Part shown: piece after piece, positions 37,340 through 49,982 of the stretch
Layout of the letters: the number at the start of each line of letters is the position of its first letter
How positions within the stretch are numbered: the stretch's first letter is position 1
Assembly: GCF_030445035.2 (NCBI RefSeq)
Contig: NC_080673.1
Location: 39,304,365 to 39,368,364, forward strand
Source: Dasypus novemcinctus
Lineage: Eukaryota > Chordata > Mammalia > Cingulata > Dasypodidae
Length of the DNA: 64,000 bases
Direction of reading: 5' to 3'
Made by a program: the position numbers and the translations under genes
Notes under the pieces: generated by a model
The model's input: only the letters and a program-made list of their open reading frames with translations
The model's database searches: none
Told to the model about the DNA's origin: nothing

Positions 37340-37726
37340 TGCAGTTGATACAAAAAGTAGTGCCAGAAGTGGGGTGCCACTCTAATGAAAACATAAAGTG
37401 TGTGGCATTGGCTTTGAGGAATCCAAGTAGCTGATGACAAAGAAAATAAAGAAGTTTGGAAAGAGCAACCCATGTTATGTGCTGGCAAAACATTTGCTAA
37501 AACTCCACTTGAAATTGGAAGGGAAACAATGTACTTAGTAAACCTGTTGCTTTGGGTGAAGAGGTTTTCAAATAAAATGCAACTGTATCAGTTAGTTGTT
37601 ATTAGATGCATTGATAAGCACTACAAGAAAATACATGGCTGTGCTTATGGCCGTGCCCTAGAGCTGGCCAGTGTCACTTCACTGGGAGCCAAAAAGAATT
37701 GAAGAACGACCCAGAGCCTGAATAAC
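37340..37726 (+). mobile_element. Possible MaLR/ERVL internal fragment
   Basis: The phrase AGTAGTGCCAGAAGTGGGG resembles the Leu-tRNA primer-binding region of ERVL-type elements. The rest has no recognisable intact coding and is broken by stops. Tentative. Confidence 0.35.
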
Positions 37727-37842
37727 CAGCATGATGTCAAATTCTTGATGTCTCCCATCCAAGCACTAATCAGGCCTGAACCTGCTTAGCTTCCGAGATC
37801 AGACAGGACCAGGTGCATTCATGTTAGCATGGCTGTCTGGAC
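37727..37842 (-). pseudogene. 5S rRNA pseudogene (antisense), fused to a retroposon tail
   Basis: The reverse complement matches nearly full-length vertebrate 5S rRNA. The best-kept stretch on the plus strand is TGCTTAGCTTCCGAGATCAG, followed by a diverged 5' end (ATGGCTGTCTGGAC). The half near 37727-37750 is more diverged. It runs without spacer into the 3' part of a xenarthran retroposon at about 37842. Internal control elements are mutated, so transcription is unlikely. Confidence 0.8.
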
Positions 37843-38160
37843 TTGGAGTTGTCCTAAATGATATTGCAGTGTCAGATGCAGGACATTATATATCCCGCCA
37901 TAACCCACTGAATGTACTGGGGGAGAGTGTAAACTGCAATGTAAACTATAATCCATGCAGTGCAGCAGTGCTCTAAAATGAATTCACCAAATGAAATGAA
38001 TGTGCCACAATGATGAAAGAGTTTGCTGATGTGGGAGGACTGGGGGGGGGGGGGCGGTATATGGAAACCTCTTATATTTTTTAATGTAACATTTTTTGTG
38101 ATCTATGTGTCTTTTTTTTTTAACAATTAAAAAATAAATATTAAAAGAAAAAAGAAAAAA
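37842..38160 (+). mobile_element. 3' end of ORF-less xenarthran retroposon (truncated copy)
   Basis: This is homologous to 63700-63990: both hold the phrases GGAGTTGTCCT, CACTG, GTGCAGC and ATATTTTTTNAATGTAACATTT, then an A/T-rich tail. The copy is 5'-truncated and joined to antisense 5S rRNA. A run of G lies at about 38042-38054. Confidence 0.75.
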
Positions 38161-40170
38161 AATTTCTTGAAGTCCTCAAGCTCATCTCTGTCATCCTGCC
38201 AGAAATTCAGAAGCCAGAGAGGAAAATTCAGTTTGAGGAGAAAGTGCTGTGGACCACTGTCACCCTCTTTATCTTCTCAGTGTGCTGCCAGATCCCCCAA
38301 TTTGGTATCATGTCTTCAGACTCAGCGAACCCTTTCTGTTGGATGAGAGTGATTCTGGCCTCTAACAAAGGCACACTGATGGAGCTGGGACGCTGTCCCA
38401 TCATCACCTGCCTCATGCAGCTGTTGGCTGGTGCAAAAATAATCAAAATTGGTGACACCTCAAAAGACCAAGTTCTCTTCAACGGAGCCCAAAAGTTATA
38501 TGACATGATCATTACCACTGGACAGTCTATCCTGTAAGTGATGACCAGAATGAATGGGGGACCCCCCTGAAACGGATGCTGGAATCTGCCTGTTAATCGC
38601 CATCCTGCTCTTTGTTGTTGGATTAATTGTCCTACTTTTGGATGAACTTCTGCAAAAAGCATATGGCCTGGGTTCTGGTATTTCCATCTTCATTGCACCA
38701 AACATCTGCAAGAACATCACTTGGTAGGCATTCAGCACCAACTGGCAGAGAAATGGAATTTGAAGGTGCCATCATCACACTGTTCCATCTGTGAGCCAAA
38801 CCCACAGTCAAAGCCCGAGCCCTTGGTGAGGGGTTCTACCGCCAGAATCTTCCCAACCTCACGAACCTCATCGCTAGGATCTTTATCTTTGCGGTAGTAA
38901 CTGCTTTCAGGGTTTCCAAGTGGACCTGCCAATCAAGTCAGCCCATTACAGAGGCCAGGACACCACCTGCCCGGTGAGCCTTCTCCACCTCCAACATTCC
39001 CATCATCCTGCAGTCTGCCCTGGTGTCCCATCTGCACGTCATCACCCAGACGTCTGCTCTCTTCAGTGGGAACTTGCTCCTCAGTCTGTAGGTAGTTGGT
39101 CTGATACTTCTTCTGGGGGCCAGTGGGTGCTTATCCAGTGGGGGGCCTCTGCTAGTACCTGTCGCCTCCCGAGTCCTTCAGTTCGTGCTTGAAGACCCTG
39201 TCCACCCAGTGGTACACACAGTGCACATGCTGGCCTCCTGCCCGTTCTTCTCCAAAACCTGGATTGAAGTTTCAGGCTCCTCTGCCAAGAGTTGCAAAGC
39301 AGCTGAAGGAGCAGCAGATGGTGATGAGAGCCACCAAGACCCTTCACGGTCCATGAGCTCAATTGGTACATACGCACAGCGGCAGCCTAGGAAGGCTGCG
39401 CATCGGCGCCTTCTGGGTCCTGGCTGACTTCCTGGGCACAAAAGGGTCTGCAACTGGCTTCCTGCTCTCTGTCACAATTGTTTGCCCATACTTTGAAATC
39501 TTTCTAAAGGGGCAGAGCAAGGTTGGCAGCATGGGAGCCCTTCTCTTCTGAAACCAGTCACCTGGACCAAGGAGGAGATCCACGCTCCCAAAATGCCCAG
39601 GAACAGGAGAGAAACACAATCCTGGAAGAGAGCTCTTCTCACGGGAGAGTGCTGCTATGGCAAGCAGACTTTTGTTCAATGTTTTTGGATTTCTTAATCT
39701 TTTCCATTCCACTTTGTAAAGTGCTAGAAAATTGTCCAATTTGAATTTTTTTCTTTTTATTCTGGCCTTGGCAGAAAGAACTGTAGAAATGAGATTTTTA
39801 TTCAGCTGACAGCCAGAGAGGTGAAAATGGTATATAATTGTTCTCAGGTATCTCCTAACTTAAATTTTTTTTTTTTATTTTTTATTTTTACCTTCTCTGT
39901 ACCTTCTCAGTGCTATATGGAGAAACAATGGTCTCAGCCTGTTGCCCACAAAGGGAATTTCTTGTTCTGGTTGAAAGCACAAACATTTTTAAAATGCCCG
40001 CAGTTCCTCTTGGCATGAGGGGGAAAGTGGGAGTAGATCGTGTGTACTCTGGTGGCCTTGGGGAACCAGCAGGTCAAACCTTACTCCAGTATCTCCTTCA
40101 CAGTCAGGACCAAAAATAGCTGGCTTAAGACTGTTTATGAAATTAAATAATCTTCTCTTAAAAAAAAAAA
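38161..40170 (+). pseudogene. Processed pseudogene of SEC61A (translocon alpha subunit)
   Basis: Sense reading matches SEC61 alpha, probably the SEC61A1 paralogue, from about codon 4 to the C-terminal GSMGALLF and stop at 39549-39551. About 600 bases of 3' UTR follow, with an A-run near 40159. It has no introns, so it is a retrocopy. The frame is broken many times: an in-frame TAA follows the GQSI segment at about 38535, with further frameshifts near 38560, 38780, 38920 and 39290. The 5' UTR and start codon are missing. Similar A-rich strings ending AAATTT flank both ends (about 38150-38165 and 40165-40180) and fit a target duplication. It sits directly after the A-rich tail of another retroposon. 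No function is expected. Confidence 0.92.
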
Positions 40171-40664
40171 GAAAGAAATTTATGACTCAAAAAAAAGTCT
40201 GTCACATATTTAAATCTGTCACATATGAAAGGAAATATAGACAGTTCAGAAATTCTGGGACAAGCAAGATTGGAAAATGGAGCTGTTTTATATTTTCAAC
40301 CAATAAAATTTAAAACCGAGAATGTTTTAAACCATAAAAACTTTTTAGATTCAACTCATATTAATATTTGCAGGATAAAAACTAAATCCAGAGCATAGTC
40401 ATTGCCCCTCTTTTTGATAACTCTGATTAGATTAAAGATGGCCCTAAGTAAATCTTTTCAGTTAGACAAAATGATTCCCCCTTCAGTGGGAAGCATGAGA
40501 GGCTTAAAGTACCAGTAATTAAGTTAAGAATGAGAAAGGAACATATCTCAAAAATGATTATGAGTGCAATTATTGGCACTTGAATTAAATACATATTAAA
40601 ATCTGCAAAATTTTTCAGAGATTTGGACAGAAAGACCACCAACCTGGATTAAAAGAGGCTGTGG

Positions 40665-41070
40665 ATGGGAAACGGACTTTGGCCCAGCGGTTAGGGCGTC
40701 CGTCTACCATATGGGAGGTCTGCGGTTCAAACCCCGGGCCTCCTTGACCCGTGTGGAGCTGGCCATGCGCAGTGCTGATGCGCGCAAGGAGTGCCGTGCC
40801 ACGCAAGGGTGTCCCCCGCGTGGGGGAGCCCCACGCGCAAGGAGTGCGCCCGTGAGGAAAGCCGCCCAGCGTGAAAAGAAAGTGCAGCCTGCCCAGGAAT
40901 GGCGCCGCCCACACTTCCTGTGCCGCTGACGACAACAGAAGCGGACAAAGAAACAAAAGCAGACAAAGAAACAAGACGCAACAAATAGACACCAAGAACA
41001 GACAACCAGGGGAGGGGGGGAAATTAAATAAATAAATAAATCTTTTTTTTAAAAAAATAAATAAATAAAT
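40665..41070 (+). mobile_element. DAS-SINE copy 4 (CpG-rich, likely young)
   Basis: Many CpGs survive in the body, so this is probably the youngest copy here. The target duplication AAAAGAGGCTGTGG is perfect (40651-40664 and 41071-41084). The tail is AAATAAATAAAT with a T-run. Confidence 0.94.
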
Positions 41071-41084
41071 AAAAGAGGCTGTGG

Positions 41085-41879
41085 TTCTAAGAAATGGAAT
41101 GGAGAACAACAATAAATGCCTCATGACATTATCTTCAGGAAGGGTGGAAGCATTCTTTATTACCTGCCCCTCACCCAAAATAACCTTTTATTTTAAATAT
41201 TACTTTATTATCAGTATGTGGAAGAGAGAATGAGACTCTGAATGTTTGAGACTTGAAATCATATTTGGGCTTCAAAAAGCAGGAGGGTAAGAAAGCTGCT
41301 CAGCTTCCAAGAGGTCATAGACTACACAGCCCTTTCAAATACAGCAAAGTAATACCATATCAGATTTGGAGACAAGAAAATGAAAACCAAGGAACTGGAG
41401 AGCCTCTCCCAAGGAACAGAACTAGCGGCTAACCGAGGAACCTTCCCTACCTTTTGGAGTATGAAGACTTCATATGATTTGCCCTCTGGTGTTTCAGAAT
41501 TGCTGTGAACTGGTGACTGCTTTGTGCCTCCCATTTTCCCCTTTCTGAATGTAAATATTTATTATGGTTATCTTTCTCACTCTATTTTTTGTTGTTGTTC
41601 ATTGGAGGCTGGGAGATGGGCAGATGACTTTTCAGTTCACCCATCTTGATGTAGATGCTATTATGACATGCTAGACTGTAGTTTGTTGCTATGATTGGAT
41701 GCAACTCTGAAGAACTCATTCTTAGGGATGACGCTGTATAGCTGGCATGCACAAAGACAGGAAGGGAATATTTTTGATCAAGAAGGCAGGATGTAGAAAT
41801 CGTATTATTGCTCAGAAAGACACCTGTCCCCTCCCCCATTGCAAGAGATATACTTTTCTGCCATATTGAAGTTAGCTAG
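41085..41879. other. Intergenic DNA
   Basis: Nothing recognised; possibly the outer part of the MLT1-like element that follows. Confidence 0.5.
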
Positions 41880-42135
41880 ACACGGTGATTCAGTTTGCCT
41901 CGGCCAATGAAATGTGAGGGCATAGCTTATGTCAGCAGAACATGAATGTTTACCAGAGCCTCTCTTCATTACCTTTCTCTACCACAGAAACAGCATGTCT
42001 CACTTAGGAGCTATTCTTTCATCCTACCTCCCAGGATGAGAAGACACGCAGTCCATCTATGGCCTGAAACAGAGCCAGAGCCAACCATCAGCCCTGAGAG
42101 GGGCTTGTTTGTTACCTTAGAAGTTATCTAGGCAA
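41880..42135 (+). mobile_element. MLT1-type LTR fragment
   Basis: GGCCAATGAAATGTGAGGG and nearby sequence match the middle of MLT1-type LTRs. Edges uncertain. Confidence 0.45.
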
Positions 42136-42719
42136 AAGAGAAGGTGGAAGGAATGTGCAATACAGAACAAAATCAGTCCAGGCAGAGGGAACATATGAAT
42201 AACTGTACTACAACAAAAAGCAGCATGGTGTCAGGGTGCTGGAAGGAAGAGGGATACATGACAGAAGTGAGATGGTGTCCTGACTTAACACTTGGTTTGA
42301 CTTGGCTTAGCTTCATTGTCATTTTTATTTCATAAAACATGGCCATCCACTCACAATTTTAAAACATCAGCAAGGATATTTGTTTGTAAATTTCTAAGAC
42401 AAGTAGGACCCTCATTGCCTGGGGCTCTGGAACTTGAATCCTGGTCTTTGTATGTGGGTTTTCTATCTAATTCACTGGACACAGGAATCCTTGGGCCTTC
42501 TCAAAAGGAAGACATTTTCTCATGTGAATCCCAAAGATGCCAATTATGGGCAATCAATTATCATCGTCACCCTACTGGAAGTTTCTATAGGACTGACTAG
42601 TGGTTGGCTTTCTCTCTCCTTGAGTCTTCTGACCTACGTGTTCCTGAACTATATCCACTAGCCAACTTGTTATAGTTTGTAAATGACACTTAATTTCTTT
42701 CCTTTGTCAGTTTTAAAAT
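42136..42719. other. Intergenic DNA
   Basis: Nothing recognised. Overlapping short plus frames at 42316-42661 look random. Confidence 0.5.
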
Positions 42720-43080
42720 CACAAATCCAATATGCCAGTCCTCTACATAAAAGCCTTCAGAGGGCTTCCATTCTGTCTGAAAGACTCCCCTCCTTCTCTT
42801 CACATGGTTAATTCCTACTCATCTTTAAATATGAACTAACAGGTTTTTCCTCTCTTTGCAAAGCCCCTGATTTCTCATGCCTGGGTTAGGTACCTGTTAC
42901 TGTCTCCTCCCATAGCAAACTATTATTACAGTACAAGATTTTATACAACTACTCACTATTTGGTATCCCAAACTATAATGTGAACTCCTTGAAGTTAGTT
43001 ACTCTATGTTATTAAAATTTGCATCAACAGAGCCAAGAGCAGTACATCGTACAAAGAAAGAGCTTAATAAACAATTACAT
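42720..43080 (+). mobile_element. L2 3' fragment
   Basis: It contains the order AGTCCTCTACATAAAAGCC, TTGCAAAGCCCCTGAT, TGTGAACTCCTTGAAG and GAGCTTAATAAACAAT, matching the L2 3' end pattern. Confidence 0.55.
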
Positions 43081-43359
43081 ATCTGAAAAGTCATGTGAGG
43101 AAAAGCACTTCCAGAATAATAAAGTCAGGACATCTGAAAAATCCAATTCTCCATAAAAAACAATGAGAAAACTTAAAGTTAGCAATTAGAGGGATAAAAT
43201 TGGGTTTGGAGCCCCCAAAATCTCCATCCCCAAATAATTGTTACTATTTGACCTATCTGAAAGCTCCTTGAAAGGGTTCTATTCTCAAGATTTGACTTCA
43301 TTTGACCTGACTCAGAGCTCACTCTGTGAAATCAAACCTATAAGAAGGGCATTTGTCAA

Positions 43360-46300
43360 AAACAGTCAAGAGGATATCATGAACATGGCAAAGTAAGAAA
43401 TTCCCTGGAAAAGCCTCCTCTCAAAAGCAACTAAACAAGGGACAAATCCCACTTGCCTGGAGCCCTGGAGGATGATAAAGACTGTAGAAGAATTCCACAA
43501 ATGCTTATTTGAAGAAAAAGAAAAAGAATCTCCAAAATCATGTACGCAAATTTTCAATCCGATTCACCAGTCCAGACCTCGCCACCTCTCCCACACGTAG
43601 GTATCGAACAGAGGCAGCATGGTCTTGTCCCTCCTGCTGCAGATGAAGACCATAAAATCATCACTCACAACAGTAAGTTAGGACCCCATGCTTACCCGGA
43701 TATAGAAACCTATATCTGCAGAGACAATGGGCAGAGCACAGCAGCTGAAGGGTGCCGCATGCAAAAGTGTCACAAGGGGGGGAGAAAAGAAACCATGGCA
43801 GAACCATTGGCAATAGGTGCACATACTCAATCCAGGCTCTGCTTGGCTGGACCACCTAAAGGCAAAATGGACCTTTCTGGATTGAACCCCTCTGGCTTGG
43901 ATACCATATAGAGAAGAAAGTGGAAGCAGAAAAGCCTCGCAGAAAACAAAAAGGAAAAACCGAACTGCTGTAGGACAGGATGAGTCTCAGAACTGAAAAG
44001 TGTATGGAAAGGGGGCACACTGACTGACAGAGGTAACTTAAACAAACCATAAAGCCAAGGAGAAAATTCCACACACAAACAAAACAAATCAATATTCTCA
44101 TTGAAGGAAAAGAAGAAAGGAAGCTTTCTCCTAGAGGTGAAACAATTGCACAAAAAGTACAACTTTGGAAAGTATGCCACATATCCAGGGCAAAATCATG
44201 TGAAGAAGAGACAAGAAAATATGAACAGTTCAACATGGGCTATGTAAAATGTTGAGAATAAGTTGGAAGAAGGGTGAAAGAATAGCCTTCATGCAAAGCC
44301 AATCAAAATACAACCTAGAAAAGAGGGAGAAATGGACCTTCAGAGATAACTCTGAAGCAATTAGCAGAAAATTTGCAAGCATACAAAAAAACAGGATGAT
44401 ATGGTTCAGGCAAGGGAACAAATTAAAACTTCAAGGAGATGCAGAATTTTGAAGTAATAAAGAATTTCAAACAAATTTCCTAAATCAATTCCAGGAGATA
44501 AAGGAAAATATGATTAAAGAGATAAAGTGTATTAAGAAGACAATATCTGAGCATAAGAAAGAATTTGAAAGTATAAAAAGAAACATAACAGAAATTATGA
44601 GGAGGCCAGATGATGGTGCTTGGGTTCCAGTGGTCACAAAACTACAGTACAACATCAAGGAAGACAGAAATCCTGAAAGCAGCGAGAGAAAAGCGATCCA
44701 TCACATACAAGGTATGCTCAATAAGACTAAGTGCTGATTTCTCATCAGAAACTATGGAAGTGAGAAGGCAGAGGCATGACATATTTAAGGCAGTGAAAGA
44801 GAAAAATTGCCAGCCAAGAATTCTGTATCCAACAAAAATATCCTTCAAAAATGAGAAAGAGATTAACATATTCACAGATAAACAGAAACTGAGAGAATTT
44901 ATCAACAAGAGATCCACCTTATAAGAAATACTAAAGGGAATTCTATAGTATGAATGGAAGAGACAGGTGAGAGAGGTTTGGAGGAAAGTGTAGAAATGAG
45001 ATTAATAGTAAGGGTAACTGAAAGAGGGGAAAAATAAGATAAGGCATACAAAAGCCTAAGGATAAAATGGTTGAAGTAAGTACTGCCTTTACAGTAATAA
45101 CCCTGACTGTTAATGGATTAGACTCCTCAATTAAGAAAGACAGACAGGCAGAATGGATTAAAGAAAATATGATCCATGTATATGCTATCTACAAGAGACT
45201 TACCTTACACCCAAGGACACAAATAGGCTTAAAGTGAAAGACTGGAAAACATTCCCATAAACAGTAACCGAAACAGAGCTGGGGTAGCTATACAATATCA
45301 TACAAAATAAACTTTAAATGAAAAACTACTATAAGAGTCAAAGAAGGACACTATATATTAAAAAGGGGGGCAATCCATCAAGAAGAAAGATCAATCATAA
45401 ATATTTATGCACCTAACCAAAGTGCCCCAAAGTACATGAGACAAATGCTGGCAAAAGTGAGAGGAGAAATAGACATCTCTACAATAATACTGGAAGACTT
45501 CAATACCCCACTTTCAGCAATAGATAGAACATCTAGACAGAATATCAATAAGGAAACAGACATCTTGAATAATATTTAAGTGAACTATACCTCATAGACA
45601 TATATAGAGTATTACACCCCAAAACAGCAGGATATATATTCTTCTCAAGTGTTATGGATCATTCTCCAGGATAGACCACATATTAGGCATAGAACAAATC
45701 CCAACAAAGTTAGAAGATTGAAATTATACAAACCACTTTCTCTGACCACAACAGAATGAAATTGGGAATCAAAAAAGATGGAGAACTTGGAAATTCACAA
45801 ATATGGAAGTTAACATTCTTCTAAACAATCAGCAAATCAAAGAAGAAATTGCAAGAGAAATAAGTAAATATCTTGAGGTGAATGAAAATAAGAACACAAT
45901 ATATCAAAATTATGGGATGCAGTCAGGGAAGTACTGAGAGGGAAATTTATAGCCCTAAATGCTTATATTAAAAAAGAAGGAAGAGCTAAAATCAAAAACC
46001 CTAATGGCACACCTGGAGTAAGTATAAAAAGACCAGAAAATTAAACTCAAAGCAAGCATAATGATAGAAATAATTAAGATTACAACAGAAATAAATGAAA
46101 TTGAGAATTTTAAAAGAAAACAATAGAGAGAATTAACAAAAATGAAAGCTGGTTCTTTGAGAAGATTAATAAAATTGGCAAACCCTTAAAAAAGGAAAAA
46201 AGAGAGACGATGAAAATAAATGAAATCAGAAACAAGTGAAAGGACATCACCACTGACCCAACAAAAATAAAAAAGATCATGAGTGTACTATGAATAACTG

Positions 46301-49205
46301 TATGCCAATAAATTAGACAACTTAGATAAAATGAATAAATACACACTGACAACCTACACTGACTCTAAAAGAAATAGAAGACCTCAATAGAGCAATTACA
46401 AGTAAAAAGATTGAATCAATCTCAAAAACCTCCCAGCAAAGAAAAGCCTAGACTCAGATGGCTTCTCTGGTGAATTCTACCAAACATTTCAAGAAGAATT
46501 AATACCAATGCCCTAAATCTTCCACAAAATTGAAAAGGAAGGAACACTACCTAACTCATTCTATGAGGTCAACATCACCCTATCACAGAAGCCAGGTAAA
46601 GAAAGATATTACAAGAAAATAAAATTAGAGATCAATTTCTCTTATGAATATGGATGCAAAAAGCCTCAACAAAACACTAACAAATCAAACCCAATAGCAT
46701 ATTAAAAGAATTGTACACCATGTTCAAGGAGGTTTTATCCCAGGTGTGCAAGGGTGGTTCATCATAAGAAAATCAAGCAACGTAATACACCACATTATCA
46801 TAATAAAGGGGAAAAAAAAAACAAAACACATGATCATCTCAATTGATGCAAAAAAGGAATTTAACAAAATCCAATATCCTTACTGGATAAAAACATTACA
46901 GAAAAAGGAATACAAGGAAACTTTTTCAACATGATAAAGGACATTTATGAAAAACCCACAGATACCATAGTCAATCATGAAAGACTGAAAGCCTTCCCTC
47001 TGATATCTGGAACAACCACTATTACTCAACATTGTACTAGAAATTCTAACCAGAGAAATTAGGCAAGAAGAATAAGTAAAAGGCTTCCAGATTGGAAAGG
47101 ATGAAGTAAACCTTTCACTATTTGCAGATAACATTATCCTATACATAAAAAGTCCCAAAAAATCTACAACAAAGCTATTAGAGCTAATAAACCAATTCAG
47201 CAATGTGGTAGGGTACAAGATAAACAGGCAAAGATCAGTAGTGATTCTATACACTAGTAATGAGCAAGCTGAGGAGGAAATCAAGAAAAAAATTCCATTT
47301 ACAATAGCAACTAAAAGAATCAAACATCTAGGATAAATTTAACCAAGTATGTAAAGGACTTATACATGGAAATATATAAAATTTTACTAAGAAAAATCAA
47401 AGCAGATCCAAATAAATGGAAGGACATTTCATGCTCATGGATTGGAAGACTGAATATTGTTAAGACATCAATTCTACCCAAAGTGATTTAAAGATTCAAT
47501 ATAATCCCAATCAAAATTCCAATAGCCTACTTGGAAGAAATGGGAAAGCCAATTATCAAATGTATTTGGAAGGATGAGATGCATTGAATAACCAACAACT
47601 ACTCAAAAAAGAAGAACAAAGCTGGAGGACTGACACTTCTTGACTTTAAAGCCTATTACAAAGCTACAGTGGTCAAGTCAAAACAACAAGGTACTGGTAC
47701 AAGGCTATATAGATAGGTAGATAAAGTACAAGGATATATATATAGGTCGAGACCAAGTGAATTGAGTTGAGAGTTCAGAAATAGACCCTCACATCTATAG
47801 CTGATTCATTTTTGACAAGGCTGCCAAATTCACTCAATTGGGAAAGAATAGTTTCTTTAAAAACTGGTACTGGGACAACTGGATATCCATATTGAAAAGA
47901 ATGGAGAAGGACTCCTATTGCACACCAAACACAAAAATTAACTGAAAATGGATCAAAGAACTAAATATAAGAAATAGGAATATAAAACTCCTAGAAGAAG
48001 AAAAAGTAAGGACACATCCTCAGGATCTTGTGTTAGGCAATAGTTTCTTAGACTTTACACCCAGAGCCCAAGCAATGAAAGAGAAGAGAGATAAATGAGA
48101 CCTCATCAAAAGTAAATACTAAAGTGCATCTAAGGACTTTATCTCAAATGTGAAAAGACAACCTACACAATGGGAAAAAATACTTGGAAACCATATATCC
48201 AATAGGTTTTCATATCCAGAATATATTAAAAAATCCTACAATTCAACAGTGAAAAGAGAAACAACCCAATTTAAAAATGGGTAAAAGACTTGAATAGACT
48301 TCTCTCCCAGGAGGATATACAAGTGACTAAAATGCACATGAAAAGATGCTCAACATCATTATCTATTAGCAAAATGCAAACCAAAATAACAATACCATAT
48401 AATTTACACCCAGTAAAATGACTTCTATTTTTTTAAAAAAAAAAAGAGAAAATTATAACTAATGAAGAGGATGGAGAGATATGAACACTTGCTCATTCCT
48501 GATGGGAATGTAAAATGCTGCTGCTGTGATAGTTTGGCAGTTCCTCAGAAAGCTAAGTGTAGAATTACCATATGATCCAGCAATCCCTCTACTAGATATA
48601 TCCCCAAATAAATCAAAAGCTGGGAGTAGAACAGGTATTTGCATACCAATGTTCATAGTAGTGGCATTACTCACAATTGCCGAAAGATGGAAGCAACCTA
48701 AGTGTCCATTAACTGATGAATGGATAAACAAAATGTGGTATATGCATAAAATAGAATATTATTCAGCATAAAAAGTAATGATGTTCTGATTCATGGGACA
48801 ACATAGATGAACCTTGAAGACATCATCTTAATTGAAATAAGCATGAAAAGACAAATCAGTAAGATATCATTGATATGAAATAATTAGAATATGCAAACTC
48901 ATAAAGTTAGAATCTAAAGTATAGGTTATCAGGGGCAGGGTTAGGGGTAGGGAATGGGGAATTAATACTAAAAGTGTACAGAATTTCTATTTGGGTTGAT
49001 TGTAAACTTTTGGAAATGGATAGTATTGATGGTAGCATAACATTGCAATTACCATGTAATTAACAGCACTGAATTATATTTGAATGCAGTTAAAAGGGGA
49101 AATTTTAGGTTTTACATATGTTGACGGAATAAAAATTAAATAAAAAACAGGACTATACAACACAGTGAACCCTATTGTAAATCATGGACTATAGTTAATA
49201 GAGAT
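43360..49205 (+). mobile_element. Near full-length degraded L1
   Basis: A 5' UTR-like start (GAACATGGCAAAGTAAG) is followed by a coiled-coil ORF1 remnant at 44240-44600. The inter-ORF region with TTTCTCATCAGAAACTATGG is at 44740, ORF2 runs from about 45068 to 48770, and a 3' UTR follows to about 49200. ORF2 has an early stop after about 60 codons and many more. The reverse transcriptase FADD box (47121-47132) reads FADN, so a catalytic Asp is lost. The C-terminal ORF1 half seems deleted around 44600. It cannot retrotranspose. Confidence 0.85.
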
Positions 49206-49982
49206 TCTGAGTAAAATTAACAGCAGACTTCTCATCAGAAACTATGGAGGCCAAAAATATAGTGGGATAACATTTTGAACACTGAAAGAAAAAGACAACC
49301 AACTAAAAACTCTATAACCAGCAAACTTACCTTTCAAAAACAAAAGAGAAATTATGACATTCCCAAATAAACAAAAAAATGAGAGAATTCACTGTTTGCA
49401 GACCTTTCTTTCAAGAAATACTGAAGGAAGTTCTTTTGGCTGAAATGAAAGGACATTAGACAATAACTCGAATCCACACAGCACAATAAAAAGCACCAGT
49501 AAAGATAATGAGATAGGTAAATATGAAAGAGTATAAATGTATTTCTCTTAGTACCTCTTTTTTTCTCCTATATGATTTAAAAGACCAGTGCATAAAGCAA
49601 TAGTGATAAAACTGCTGATATATTTATAATGTATAAAGATGTAATGTGTATAACAACAATAACACAAATGAGGGGGGTGTGAATAGAGATACACAGAAGC
49701 AAAATTTTTGTATGCTATTGAAATTCAGTTGTTATTAATCCAAAGTAGGTTTATGAAGTTAAGTTGTTAAATGTAATCCACAGAGGAACCACTGAGAAAA
49801 TAAGTCAAAAAATATAGTAACCAAAATAAGAGTTAAAAATTGTATACTAGAAAATATGTATTTAACACAAAGGAAGGCAGTTATAGAGGAATAGTGGCAA
49901 AGAAATAAGGCATACAGAAAACAAATGACAAAATGGAAGACATAAAGCCTACTTTATCATTAATTACATTAAAAGTAAATGG

